Shown piece by piece: positions 7,976-16,392 of a stretch of DNA of 64,000 bases. This DNA comes from Sphingopyxis sp. L1A2A. Lineage in GTDB: Bacteria > Pseudomonadota > Alphaproteobacteria > Sphingomonadales > Sphingomonadaceae. The translations under genes and the position numbers were made by a program. The stretch covers positions 62,001 to 126,000 of the forward strand of contig NZ_SCOT01000007.1 in assembly GCF_005502465.1 (NCBI RefSeq). Reading direction: 5' to 3'. The notes under the pieces are model-generated. The model was not told where the DNA came from. It searched no databases and saw nothing but the letters and a program-made list of their open reading frames with translations. Within the stretch, counting starts at the first letter, position 1; each line of letters opens with the position of its first letter.

Positions 7976-8794
7976 ATGGATGGTCAATGCTGGTGGGTGA
8001 CAGGCGCTTCGTCGGGGATCGGTGCGGCGCTGGCGCGGGGGCTGGCGGCGCGCGGCGCAAAGCTGATCCTGTCGGGGCGCAACGTCGCGGCACTCGACGC
8101 CGTCGCCGCCGATTGCAGGGCCGAGACGCTGGTGCTGCCGTTCGAGGCGACCGACTATGCCGCCCTTCCCGCGATCGCCGAACAGGCGTGGGGCTGGCAG
8201 GGCCGCGTCGACGGGCTGGTCAACAACGCCGGCATTTCACAGCGCAGCCTGGCGATCGACACCGATTTTGCCGTCTATCAACAGATTGTCGCGGTCGACC
8301 TGCTCGCCCCGATCGCGCTGACGCAGCAACTGCTGCCGCACATGGTCGGCGCGGGCGGCGGCCAGATCGTCGCGATCTCCAGCGTCGCGGGGATCGCCGG
8401 GGTGCCGCTGCGCAGCGCCTATTGCGCGGCGAAGCACGGCCTGATCGGCTATCACGACAGCGTGCGGGCCGAAAATGAGCATCTGGGGTTGCGGGTGCTG
8501 GTCGTCGCGCCCGGATCGGTCCAGACCAACGTCAGCCGCAACGCGCTCAACGCCGACGGCAGCGTCCGCGGGGAAAGCGACGCCGCGATCGACAACGGCC
8601 TGTCGCCCGATTTCGCCGCCGCGCAGATATTGGCGGCGGTCGACGCCGGGACGCGCGAGCTGGTGGTCGCCGAGGGCGCCGAGGCGGCGATCGCGGCGCT
8701 GCGCCGCAGCGACCCCGACGCGCTGTTCGACCGCATGAGCGCGATGGTCCAGGCAGGTTATGCGGCGCAGATGAAAGCGACAACGGCAACCTGA
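7976..8794 (+). CDS. SDR family NAD(P)-dependent oxidoreductase
   Basis: 272 residues, classical short-chain dehydrogenase. The dinucleotide motif TGASSGIGAALARGL is at residues 9-23, NNAGIS at about 83-88, and the catalytic Ser with Tyr/Lys in AISSVAGIAG and YCAAKHG (about residues 152-158). Substrate is unknown. It stands alone after a 240-nt gap from the CarD gene that holds AT-rich sequence around 7860-7890 (a possible promoter) but no other recognisable signal. A family B-like palindrome follows. Confidence 0.9.
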   Translation: MDGQCWWVTGASSGIGAALARGLAARGAKLILSGRNVAALDAVAADCRAETLVLPFEATDYAALPAIAEQAWGWQGRVDGLVNNAGISQRSLAIDTDFAVYQQIVAVDLLAPIALTQQLLPHMVGAGGGQIVAISSVAGIAGVPLRSAYCAAKHGLIGYHDSVRAENEHLGLRVLVVAPGSVQTNVSRNALNADGSVRGESDAAIDNGLSPDFAAAQILAAVDAGTRELVVAEGAEAAIAALRRSDPDALFDRMSAMVQAGYAAQMKATTAT

Positions 8795-8832
8795 ATGGCG
8801 GCTAACGACCGGAAGCCGCCATCCACAACCTC

Positions 8833-8908
8833 GTCATCAAGGCGAAGGCCGGGATCTCGTCGGTGCGTTAATCCGAGAGGTTGAGATCCCGGCTCTCGCC
8901 GGGATGAC
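8833..8908. repeat. Divergent family B-like palindrome
   Basis: Starts GTCATCAAGGCGAAGGCCGG and ends CCGGCTCTCGCCGGGATGAC, with GGGATCTC and GAGATCCC as the inner inverted pair. It lies between the SDR gene and the convergent DUF1465 gene. Confidence 0.75.
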
Positions 8909-8955
8909 GAAATGGGAAATGGCTGCTACCCACCCCAAAGCGACGTACCGCAAGA

Positions 8956-9405
8956 CTAAAGCCGCGCCTCTAGCTGCGCCAGCAGCCTTTGCACCGGGGT
9001 CATCGCCTGCGGCGCATTCCACCCCGCCTCCAGCGCCGCGATGCGTTCAAACAATCGCTCGCTTGCGGCGATGATGCGGCAGATCGACGCCTCAAACCCC
9101 GCGCAAATATCCCAGTCGGCGGCAACCGGTTCGCCGATCCTGGCCGCGCTGTCGTGCGGCCCGGCCCCCGGATCGCCGGCGATCATCGCGCGGCGATGGA
9201 GCAGCCAGGCGATGACGTGCATCAGCCGCGTCGTGGTCTTGAGCGATTCGCACGCGAGGCTGATCTGCATCAGCCCGTCGCGCCGGACGTCGCCCAGGTC
9301 GCGCTGCGCGGCAAAGGCGGCGTGCGCTTCGTCGGCGAGCACCATCGCCTCGACATAAAGATTCTCGATCTGCGCGCGCTGCACCGGCGCTGCGATTGCC
9401 ATCAT
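8956..9405 (-). CDS. DUF1465 family protein
   Basis: About 149 residues from the chosen start. DUF1465 proteins are small all-helical alphaproteobacterial proteins of unknown role, sometimes labelled regulatory. The typical opening appears as IENLYVEAMVLADEAHAAF near residue 12, followed by ISLACESLKTTTRLMHVIAW (about 45-64) and the C-terminal SERLFERIAALE helix. The frame is open further upstream, with other possible ATGs at 9426 and 9402 and no convincing ribosome site, so the start is uncertain. It lies downstream of a DUF465 gene on the same strand. Confidence 0.75.
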   Translation of the reverse strand: MMAIAAPVQRAQIENLYVEAMVLADEAHAAFAAQRDLGDVRRDGLMQISLACESLKTTTRLMHVIAWLLHRRAMIAGDPGAGPHDSAARIGEPVAADWDICAGFEASICRIIAASERLFERIAALEAGWNAPQAMTPVQRLLAQLEARL

Positions 9406-9561
9406 GTCTGGATGCCGGGCGACCATGTGCCAAGGGATGCCACGCCCGCGCCGCAATGCAATGCCGGTAACCATGAAAATGCGGCGCCGCGGCGTCCCGT
9501 TTTGATTCAGGCGGTCGTCCTGCGGGGCGGGAGCGGGCCGGTGCCGCACTTTAAAAGGCAA

Positions 9562-9762
9562 TCAGGCAATAATGTCGGGAACCAGCTGATCCTCGCACCA
9601 GGCGATCTCGTCGCGCAGCCGCAGCTTGCGTTTCTTCAGCCGGGCCAGTTGCAACTGGTCGGGAATCGCCGCGGTGCCAAGCGCAATGATCGCGGCATCG
9701 AGGTCGCGATGCTCGATCCGTAACAATTCCAGGCGCTGGGTAATTTCGTCGGGGCTCACCAT
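9562..9762 (-). CDS. DUF465 (YdcH-like) small helical protein
   Basis: 66 residues from MVSPDEITQRL. DUF465 proteins are short antiparallel helical hairpins of unknown function. The second helix shows the usual IPDQLQLARLKKRKLRLRDE pattern. The start is supported by GGGAAG just upstream and by family length; 11 more upstream residues are open but look non-conserved. It is divergent from a second DUF465 gene at 9885. Confidence 0.82.
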   Translation of the reverse strand: MVSPDEITQRLELLRIEHRDLDAAIIALGTAAIPDQLQLARLKKRKLRLRDEIAWCEDQLVPDIIA

Positions 9763-9884
9763 CGCTTCCCTGCCACGTTCACCACTGGGCCGCAACGGGG
9801 ACCGGCTGGCCGAATCGCGACGACAATCGCTCCGATTCGTGATTTACTCGGTCCTGCCAATCGAGTCGAAAAGGAGAATGGCCC

Positions 9885-10043
9885 ATGAGCACGTCGCATC
9901 TTTCCGCCCTGAAGTCGCGCCACGCGAACCTCGACGAGAAAATTGCGAATGAAGAGCGGCGTCCGGCGCCCGACATGGCGGCGCTGGCGCAACTGAAGAA
10001 ACAGAAACTGAAACTCAAGGAAGAGATGCTCGCGATCGCCTGA
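9885..10043 (+). CDS. Second DUF465 (YdcH-like) small protein, 52 aa
   Basis: 52 residues beginning MSTSHLSALKSRHANLDEKI and ending with a basic helix (AQLKKQKLKLKEEMLAIA), the DUF465 hairpin pattern. A clear AAGGAG at 9871-9876 precedes the ATG by 8 nt. The overlapping ATG at 9878 in another frame gives an arginine-rich non-family sequence and was not chosen. Divergent from the DUF465 gene at 9562. Confidence 0.85.
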   Translation: MSTSHLSALKSRHANLDEKIANEERRPAPDMAALAQLKKQKLKLKEEMLAIA

Positions 10044-10094
10044 CGATCGCCTGCCGCTACCGCCCCCGCTGGTGCCGCCCTATGGCAGGACGCA

Positions 10095-10484
10095 TCAGCG
10101 TCGGCGGTACAGCGGCCCCCGCTCCAGCCCCGAGCGCCGCAGATGCGGTGGCAAATCGGACTGCGATACCACCTGACGACGCACCGCCTGCGGATCGATC
10201 GGATGATCGAACGCGATGCCGAACTTGCCCTCGCCCGCCCACACGACGCGGCCCGGGATCGGGCCGACATTTTTCAGGTCGACCTCGATCGTCGCGCCCT
10301 GTTCGACGCGCACCTGGCCCTCGACCAGCATGCCGCCCGGCGACAGGTTGCGCACCCGGACGACCACCGGATCGGGACGCCCCGGCAGGACCAGGCTGGC
10401 CTGCAGGAACAAGCTGTCCCGATCGGCACCGCGCGACAGCGCCGCCACTTCTTCATCCGTCGTTATTGGTCCGCGCGATTCCAT
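10095..10484 (-). CDS. PilZ domain protein
   Basis: 129 residues, a single PilZ domain. PilZ domains bind cyclic di-GMP through an RxxxR and a (D/N)xSxxG motif. The second motif is NLSPGGMLVEG (about residues 46-56). The N-terminal arginine motif is less clear, perhaps SRGADRDSLF (about 17-26), so cyclic di-GMP binding is likely but not certain. Monocistronic, between a DUF465 gene and dksA. Confidence 0.82.
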   Translation of the reverse strand: MESRGPITTDEEVAALSRGADRDSLFLQASLVLPGRPDPVVVRVRNLSPGGMLVEGQVRVEQGATIEVDLKNVGPIPGRVVWAGEGKFGIAFDHPIDPQAVRRQVVSQSDLPPHLRRSGLERGPLYRRR

Positions 10485-10590
10485 TGCGACCTGTTCCCCG
10501 CGTTAGGTGTCAGGGTCGCGAATCTAGAGCGCAGCCATTGCCGAAATGTAAACTGCCGATGGGGAAATCGGACATTAGCCCCAAAGTGGG

Positions 10591-11052
10591 TCAATCTTCG
10601 CGCGAAATCCGCTCGTTGCGCTCGTGGCGCTCCTGCGCCTCCAGCGTCATCGTGGCGATCGGGCGTGCTTGCAACCGCGCCAGCGAGATCGGTTCGCCGG
10701 TCACCGCGCAATAGCCATATTCGCCCTCGTCGATGCGGCGGATGGCCGAATCGATCTTGGCGATCAGCTTGCGCTGACGGTCGCGGGTGCGCAGTTCGAT
10801 CGCCCAGTCGGTTTCGCTCGACGCGCGGTCGGCCAGGTCGGGTTCGCGCAGCGGGCCGTCCTGCAAATGGGCCAGGGTCGATTCGGATTCGGACAGGATC
10901 GACTTTTTCCAGGCGAGCAGCAGGCCGCGGAAATATTCCTGCTGCCGCTCGTTCATGAACGCTTCGTCGTCGCCAGGAACATAGTCCGTATCGAGATTGG
11001 ATTTCGCTGCGCGAAGCGCGTCAGCGCCAACGTCGGCAATCTTGGTCGGCAT
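10591..11052 (-). CDS. dksA: DksA-type RNA polymerase-binding transcription factor (single-cysteine)
   Basis: 153 residues. DksA inserts a coiled coil into the RNAP secondary channel and works with ppGpp in stringent control. The coiled-coil tip and its acidic residues lie around RASSETDWAIELRTRDRQRK (about residues 76-95). The C-terminal globule GYCAVTGEPISLARLQARP retains one cysteine; the other zinc ligands of the four-Cys form are replaced (ATMTLEAQERHER). Alphaproteobacterial DksA proteins of this one-Cys type are known and do not need a complete zinc finger. Confidence 0.9.
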   Translation of the reverse strand: MPTKIADVGADALRAAKSNLDTDYVPGDDEAFMNERQQEYFRGLLLAWKKSILSESESTLAHLQDGPLREPDLADRASSETDWAIELRTRDRQRKLIAKIDSAIRRIDEGEYGYCAVTGEPISLARLQARPIATMTLEAQERHERNERISRED

Positions 11053-11293
11053 GAGGGGCTCTCGCGTCCTTTCCTGTCACCCCGTTGGCCGTCTCATGCG
11101 GTTCGGGGAGTGGCGCGCCTATAACCAGCCGCCGGTTGCGATACAAGCGCCTAAGCAGCTGATAGCGACGGGGCGTGAAGCGCGGCTGAACGGAGAGCGG
11201 GCTCCGGGTGATTCCCATCGGTTGCGCGCGACCCGCGACGCGCCCTTGACGAAGCCGATTTAGGGCCGAAGATTAACCAATTGCATAGAATCA

Positions 11294-11323
11294 TTGCAGT
11301 TTCCGTGCTATTTTGGGACAATA
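11294..11323 (+). promoter_or_regulatory. Possible sigma-70-like promoter in the 440-nt gap before the Ser-rich gene
   Basis: TTGCAG (11294-11299), 18 nt, ACAATA (11318-11323). It would give a leader of about 165 nt before the ATG at 11493. The rest of the 11053-11492 gap holds the dksA upstream region and no other recognisable gene. Weak evidence from consensus matching only. Confidence 0.3.
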
Positions 11324-11492
11324 ACCGCCATTGGGGTTGATTCCGGCGCCCTTTTCCCGCTGTCGGACAGGCAAACGCGGTTAACGCAATTGCCGCGTTC
11401 GCAAACCTTTGACCTTTTGGGGTATAGCGAAGGTGAGATTGGGTGTTGGTCGGTGATGCTTCGCACCTGCAACGGGAAAGAAAGAGAAACCT

Positions 11493-12779
11493 ATGTCTGT
11501 CCGAATGGCCCTCGCCAAGCTCTGCGCCTGCACCTGCGGCGGCGCGATCATCGGTAGCGGCGCGATGCAGATTGCGGATGTGCCGAAGGCGCGCGCCCAG
11601 ACGGTCAAATCCTGCTCGCCCTGCGTCGGCAAAAAGGTGGTGCGCAAGCGCCACGCCGCGCGCAAGCCGGTGAAGCGGATCCGCCGCGTCGTCACGACCA
11701 AACGCATCATCCGCACCGCGACCCCGCAGATGCAGGTGGTGACGCAGACGATCCCGCTGCCTCCCATCCCCTACGCCCCCTTCCCGCAGCGCGGCGGTTT
11801 TGAAGGCGGCGGCAGCGGCGGCGGTGTCACCGTGATCGGTGGCGGCTTTGGCGGCGGTTTCGGCGGCGGCTTTTTCGGAGGCTTCTTTGGCGGCAGCAGC
11901 GGCGGCGGCAGCAGCGGCAGCATCGTCGTCACCTCGACGACGACCGGCGGCCTCAGCACGACGTCCAGCAGCACCTCGGGCGGTGTTTCGACGTCGACCG
12001 GCGGGGTCAGCACCTCGACGTCGACCGGCGGCGTGTCGACCTCGACCGGCAGCGTCAGCACCTCGAGCGGCGTGTCGACCTCCACCGGCGGCGTGTCGAC
12101 GTCGACGGGGGGCGTTTCGACCTCGACCGGTGGGGTCAGCACTTCGACCGGCGGCGTTTCGACCTCGTCGGGTAACGTCAGCACTTCGTCGGGCAACGTC
12201 TCGACGTCATCGGGCAATGTCTCAACCTCATCGGGCAACGTCAGCACGTCGTCGTCGAGCAGCAGCTCGTCGTCTAGCTCGTCCTCGTCTTCCTCCTCGT
12301 CCAGCTCGTCGTCGTCGGGCGGCAGCTCGTCAAAGGGCGGTTCGTCGCACGGCAGCTCGGGTTGGGGCAGCTCGTCGCACGGCAGTTCGGGCGGCTCGAA
12401 CGGGTCCAGCGGCAGCTCGGGCGGCTCCAGCAGCAGCTCGGGCGGGTCGAGCAGCTCGTCGTCGAGCTCCTCGTCATCGAGCAGCAGCAGTACGTCCAGC
12501 GGCGCGACCTCGTCGGGCGCGACCGGCGGCAGCAGCAGCTGGGGCTCGACCGGCAGCACCAGCACGGGCAGCACCGGTTCGTCCTCGTCGTCGAGCAGCA
12601 GCTCGTCATCCTCTTCGTCGTCTTCCAGCTCGGGCGGCAGCACCAGCAGCTCGTCGGGCAACCCGCCGACCCCGGTTCCGGCACCGCCGATGATGCTATT
12701 GTTCGGCGCCGCCGCTGCCGCGCTCGTCGCGCGCCGCCGCGCCGCCAACCGCAACGACAAAAACGCCGACGCGGCGTAA
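11493..12779 (+). CDS. Ser/Gly/Thr-rich exported repeat protein with PEP-CTERM-like C-terminus
   Basis: 428 residues. It starts with a hydrophobic, Cys-containing export-like segment (residues 1-37, ending near KARAQT) and a strongly basic stretch (about 47-72, [19 protein letters not shown]). A glycine/phenylalanine-rich tract follows (about 100-135), then tandem GGVSTSTG-type units (about 150-260) and long serine runs up to about residue 390. The tail has Pro-rich [10 protein letters not shown], a hydrophobic [12 protein letters not shown] segment and the basic cluster RRRAANR, the layout of PEP-CTERM/exosortase sorting signals. I infer a heavily modified surface or matrix protein. The product is not otherwise recognised. 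A terminator follows. Confidence 0.8.
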   Translation: MSVRMALAKLCACTCGGAIIGSGAMQIADVPKARAQTVKSCSPCVGKKVVRKRHAARKPVKRIRRVVTTKRIIRTATPQMQVVTQTIPLPPIPYAPFPQRGGFEGGGSGGGVTVIGGGFGGGFGGGFFGGFFGGSSGGGSSGSIVVTSTTTGGLSTTSSSTSGGVSTSTGGVSTSTSTGGVSTSTGSVSTSSGVSTSTGGVSTSTGGVSTSTGGVSTSTGGVSTSSGNVSTSSGNVSTSSGNVSTSSGNVSTSSSSSSSSSSSSSSSSSSSSSSSGGSSSKGGSSHGSSGWGSSSHGSSGGSNGSSGSSGGSSSSSGGSSSSSSSSSSSSSSSTSSGATSSGATGGSSSWGSTGSTSTGSTGSSSSSSSSSSSSSSSSSSGGSTSSSSGNPPTPVPAPPMMLLFGAAAAALVARRRAANRNDKNADAA

Positions 12780-12824
12780 GCGATCCACTGGAGGTCGGGG
12801 GGGCTAACCCGGACCACCATACTG

Positions 12825-12854
12825 AAGGGCCGCCTTGCGAGGCGGCCCTTTTTT
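12825..12854 (+). terminator. Rho-independent terminator of the Ser-rich gene
   Basis: Stem AAGGGCCGCC with GGCGGCCCTT, loop of about 6 nt, then TTTT. It lies 46 nt after the stop codon. Confidence 0.85.
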
Positions 12855-12893
12855 CATGGGCGCGTCGGGTTTGCGCAGCGCCGTTAGCTAACA

Positions 12894-13028
12894 ATCCTCC
12901 CTGTCGCGCAGCGATGGGGAGGTGGCAGCGCGAAGCGCTGACGGAGGGGCAATGGCGCACCGTCGCTGCCCCTCCACCACCGCCTGCGGCGGCGGTCCCC
13001 CTCCCCATGGCTGCGCCACAGGGAGGAT
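12894..13028. repeat. Family C dispersed palindrome (TCCTCCCTGT... ACAGGGAGGA type)
   Basis: Outer arms ATCCTCCCTGTCGCGCAGCG and CATGGCTGCGCCACAGGGAG enclose a second pair, GACGGAGGGGCAATGGCG and the complementary CCCCTCCACCACC segment. It lies just upstream of serS and makes the serS frame falsely open for about 240 codons. A second full copy is at 42070 and a short one at 15224. Confidence 0.88.
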
Positions 13029-13078
13029 CGAGCAAGGACAGGCTTGCACCCCTCGCCCGGCAACGCCATAGCGCGCCC

Positions 13079-14359
13079 ATGCACGATATCCGCCTGATCC
13101 GGGATGACCCGCAAGCCTTCGACGCCGGCCTCGCGCGCCGCGGTCTCGAACCCCTGTCCGCTGCGATCCTGACCGCCGACGCGTCGGTGCGCGCGCTGCA
13201 GACCGAAGTTCAGGCGGCGCTGGCACGCCGCAACGAAGCGTCGAAGCTGATCGGCCAGGCAATGGCGCAGGGCGACAAGGACAAGGCCGAAGCGTTGAAG
13301 GCCGAGGTCGCGACGCTCAAAACCTCGCTGCCCGAAAAGGAAAATGCCGAACGCGAACGGCTTGCCGCGCTGCAAGACACCCTCGCCGCGCTCCCCAACC
13401 TGCCCGCCGCCGACGTCCCCGAAGGCGAAGACGAGGACAGCAATGTCGAAATCGCGCGCTGGGGCACTCCGCGGACGTTCGACTTTGCGCCGCAGGAGCA
13501 CGCCGACTTTGCCCCCGCGCTCGGGCTCGATTTCGAAACCGCCGCGAAGATGTCGGGCGCGCGCTTTGCGTTTCTTCGCGGCCAGATGGCGCGTCTCGAA
13601 CGCGCGCTTGGCCAGTATATGATCGATCGGCAGACGATCGACGCGGGCTACACCGAATGCGCCACCCCGCTCATGGTCCGCGACGAAGCCGCGTTCGGCA
13701 CCACCCAGCTGCCCAAATTCCGCGAGGATCTGTTCCAGACGACTGACGGCCGCTGGCTGATCTCGACGTCGGAGATGAGCCTGACCAACGCGGTGCGCGA
13801 GGATATCCTGCCCGAGGCCGACCTGCCGATCCGCATGACCGCGCTGACCCCCTGCTTCCGCTCCGAAGCCGGATCGGCGGGGCGCGACACGCGCGGCTAT
13901 ATCCGCCAGCATCAATTCTGGAAGGTCGAGCTGGTGTCGATCACCCGCCCCGAGGACAGCGACGCCGAGCTGGAGCGCAAGACCCGCGCCGCCGAGGCGA
14001 TCCTCGAGGCGCTCGAACTGCCCTATCGCAAGATGCTGCTATGCGCCGGCGACATGGGTTTTGCGGCGCGCCAGACCTATGATCTTGAGGTGTGGCTGCC
14101 CGGCCAGAACGCCTATCGCGAGATTTCGAGCTGCTCAAACTGCGGCGATTTCCAGGCGCGGCGCATGAACACCCGCTTCCGGCGCGAGGGCGGCAAGAGC
14201 AATGAATTCGTCCACACGCTGAACGGTTCGGGGCTGGCAGTCGGGCGGACGCTGGTCGCGATTCTTGAGAACTACCAGCAGGCCGACGGCAGTGTTGATA
14301 TTCCGCAGGCGTTGCTTCCCTACATGGGCGGGATCACGAAAATGACGCCCGCCGCCTAA
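13079..14359 (+). CDS. serS: Seryl-tRNA synthetase
   Basis: 426 residues, class II synthetase that charges tRNA-Ser. The N-terminal [20 protein letters not shown] opens the long coiled-coil arm (about residues 30-100). Class II motif 2 is around [20 protein letters not shown] (about 258-277) and motif 3 is [19 protein letters not shown] (about 380-398). The start is set by the conserved N-terminus; the frame is open much further upstream through a family C repeat and the tail of the Ser-rich gene. It is followed by surE, the usual order. Confidence 0.97.
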   Translation: MHDIRLIRDDPQAFDAGLARRGLEPLSAAILTADASVRALQTEVQAALARRNEASKLIGQAMAQGDKDKAEALKAEVATLKTSLPEKENAERERLAALQDTLAALPNLPAADVPEGEDEDSNVEIARWGTPRTFDFAPQEHADFAPALGLDFETAAKMSGARFAFLRGQMARLERALGQYMIDRQTIDAGYTECATPLMVRDEAAFGTTQLPKFREDLFQTTDGRWLISTSEMSLTNAVREDILPEADLPIRMTALTPCFRSEAGSAGRDTRGYIRQHQFWKVELVSITRPEDSDAELERKTRAAEAILEALELPYRKMLLCAGDMGFAARQTYDLEVWLPGQNAYREISSCSNCGDFQARRMNTRFRREGGKSNEFVHTLNGSGLAVGRTLVAILENYQQADGSVDIPQALLPYMGGITKMTPAA

Positions 14360-14364
14360 TGCTC

Positions 14365-14434
14365 GTCACCCCGGACTTGATCCGGGGTCCACGACGCCAT
14401 CGCCGAATGGATGCCGGATCAAGTCCGGCATGAC
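14365..14434. repeat. Family B dispersed palindrome, between serS and surE
   Basis: Arms GTCACCCCGGACTTGATCC and GGATCAAGTCCGGCATGAC. It contains an in-frame ATG (14411) that would add a false 15-residue extension to SurE. Confidence 0.88.
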
Positions 14435-14455
14435 GAAGAGAGAAAGACCAAAACC

Positions 14456-15220
14456 TTGCGCATCCTCCTCACCAACGACGACGGCTATCACGCCCCCGGG
14501 CTCGCCGTACTCGAAGCGATCGCGCGCCAGCTGTCCGACGACATCTGGGTCTGTGCGCCCGCCGAGGAACAGTCGGGCGCCGGCCATTCGCTCACCCTGT
14601 CGCGCCCGGTGCGGATTCGCGATCATGGGCCGCAACGCTGGTCGTGCAGCGGCACCCCGACCGATTCGGTGATGATGGCGATCAGCAAGCTGATGCCCGA
14701 AAAACCCGACCTGATCCTCTCCGGCGTCAACCGCGGTGCCAATCTGGGCGACGATGTCACTTATTCGGGCACCGTCTCGGCGGCGATCGAGGGCGCGCTG
14801 GCGGGCATCCGCTCGATCGCACTCAGCCAGGTGTATGCGCGCGAAGGCATGGGCGACACCGTGCCGTTCGAGGCCGCCGAGGTGTGGGGCGCGAAAGTGC
14901 TGCGGCCGCTGCTTGCGATGGACATGGCGCCGCGCACGCTGATCAACGTCAACTTCCCCGCGATCCCCGCCGCCGACGTGCGGGGCATCCGCGTCACCCG
15001 CCAGGGCTTCCACGATTATGGCCGCGGCTCGATCGTCGAGGGCACCGACCCGCGCGGCTATCGCTATTACTGGTTCGGGCTGCACGGGATCGAACATTCG
15101 CCGGGGCACGACAGCGATCTGGAGGCGATCGACGATCGCTATATCTCGGTCACCCCGCTCCAGCTCGACCTGACCCACGAAGCGTCGCTGGCGGCGCTGC
15201 GCGGGGCCTACGCAACCTGA
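14456..15220 (+). CDS. surE: 5'/3'-nucleotidase SurE
   Basis: 254 residues from a TTG start. SurE is a metal-dependent phosphatase acting on nucleoside monophosphates and important in stationary phase. The metal-binding motif LLTNDDGYHAPGL is at residues 4-16, with further ligands in PAEEQSGAGHSLT (about 37-49) and SGVNRGANLGDDVTYSGTV (about 89-107). The TTG gives the canonical N-terminus and family length; the ATG 45 nt upstream lies within a repeat and was rejected. It is downstream of serS and upstream of a LysM/M23 gene. Confidence 0.94.
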   Translation: MRILLTNDDGYHAPGLAVLEAIARQLSDDIWVCAPAEEQSGAGHSLTLSRPVRIRDHGPQRWSCSGTPTDSVMMAISKLMPEKPDLILSGVNRGANLGDDVTYSGTVSAAIEGALAGIRSIALSQVYAREGMGDTVPFEAAEVWGAKVLRPLLAMDMAPRTLINVNFPAIPAADVRGIRVTRQGFHDYGRGSIVEGTDPRGYRYYWFGLHGIEHSPGHDSDLEAIDDRYISVTPLQLDLTHEASLAALRGAYAT

Positions 15221-15223
15221 CAA

Positions 15224-15257
15224 GATCCTCCCTGTGGCGAAGCCATGGGGAGGATCG
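15224..15257. repeat. Short family C palindrome
   Basis: GATCCTCCCTGTGGCG against CCATGGGGAGGATC, immediately after the surE stop. Only the outer part of the family C element is present. Confidence 0.7.
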
Positions 15258-15309
15258 ACCCAATGAAATCGGCTAGCCACCGCCCACTTCCTTTGGCAAA
15301 AGCGGGCGC

Positions 15310-16392
15310 GTGGGGGTAATAAGACATCATGGTTGGGTGTTGCTGGGTGCCGTGCTGCTTGCCGGTTGCATCCCCGCGGCCCCTGCCCCGCCGCCACGGC
15401 CCATCGCGTCGATGCCGGTACCGTCGTCCACCCCCGACAGCTTCGACTTCGAACGCCAATCGGCCAGCGATGTCGTCGGCGGCGATGCCCGGCCGACCTG
15501 GACGCTGAAACCCGTCGCCACCAACGCCGTGCGCGTGACTGCGGGCGCTTACACCGTCCGCCCCGGCGACACGCTGCGCGCGATCGGCGAGATGAGCGGT
15601 GCCGGGTCCGAAGCGCTCGCGCTGGAAAACGACCTCACGCCGCCCTTCACCCTGCGCGCCGGACAGATGCTGCATATCCCCGCCGGTCTCTATCACCGCG
15701 TCGGCACCGGCGAGACCGGGATCGGCATCGCGGCCGCCTATCGCGCCGACTGGGGTGAGATCATCACGATCAACGCGCTCGCCGAACCCTATATCCTGCG
15801 CGTCGGCCAGCGGCTGCGCCTGCCCTCCGACGCGCGCCCTGCCCCTCCCGGCCCGGTCAATGTCGGCGCCCGCGCTGCTGCCTTCACCCTCGACATCGAC
15901 GACATCGTCACCGGCAGCCAGCCCGCGCTCACCGAAAGCAGCCGTCCGACCGCAGGCAACGCCGCGCCGCGCCAGCCGGTGACCACCGCCATCGCCGCCC
16001 CGGCGCGGTTTGCGGGCCGCTTTGAATGGCCGCTCTACGGTCCGATCCTCGCCCGCTTCGGCCCGCTCGCGCCGGGCAAGGTCAGCGACGGGATCAACAT
16101 CGCGGCCGCCACCGGCACCCCGATCCGCGCCACCGCCGATGGCGTCGTCGCTTATGCCGGCGACCAGATCGGCGTTTATGGCGGGCTGATCCTGATCAAC
16201 CATGGCGGCGGCTGGGTCAGCGCCTATGGTCATGCCGCCCGCATCGACGTCCAGCGCGGTCAGGCGGTGCGGATCGGCGACGTTATCGGCCGCGCCGGGG
16301 CAACCGGCCAGGTCCAGACGTCGCAACTCCATTTCCAGCTGCGCAAAAATCGCATACCCGTTGATCCGATGAAACAATTGCCGCCCCGATGA
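15310..16392 (+). CDS. LysM and M23 (LytM) domain lipoprotein, NlpD-like, degenerate active site
   Basis: 360 residues from a GTG start. A lipoprotein signal ends at VLLAGC (Cys about residue 20). A LysM domain follows (about 80-123, AYTVRPGDTLRAIGEMSG), then a second LysM-like segment (about 128-173). The C-terminal M23/LytM domain is at about 240-355. Zinc ligands are missing: the HxGxD motif is SDGIN and the HxH motif is QLH, so it is probably a non-catalytic activator of amidases at the cell envelope, like NlpD or EnvC. It lies in the surE-nlpD neighbourhood and overlaps the channel gene by 4 nt. Confidence 0.9.
   Translation: MGVIRHHGWVLLGAVLLAGCIPAAPAPPPRPIASMPVPSSTPDSFDFERQSASDVVGGDARPTWTLKPVATNAVRVTAGAYTVRPGDTLRAIGEMSGAGSEALALENDLTPPFTLRAGQMLHIPAGLYHRVGTGETGIGIAAAYRADWGEIITINALAEPYILRVGQRLRLPSDARPAPPGPVNVGARAAAFTLDIDDIVTGSQPALTESSRPTAGNAAPRQPVTTAIAAPARFAGRFEWPLYGPILARFGPLAPGKVSDGINIAAATGTPIRATADGVVAYAGDQIGVYGGLILINHGGGWVSAYGHAARIDVQRGQAVRIGDVIGRAGATGQVQTSQLHFQLRKNRIPVDPMKQLPPR

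Noticed and set aside
11771-12820. Open frame of 349 codons antisense to the Ser-rich gene (Leu/Asp/Pro-rich)
   Set aside because: It is a by-product of AGC/TCG/GGC codon repeats on the other strand and shows no domain, signal or ribosome site.
12362-13078. Upstream extension of SerS by about 240 residues
   Set aside because: It runs through the Ser-rich gene, a terminator and a family C repeat; SerS starts at its conserved N-terminus at 13079.
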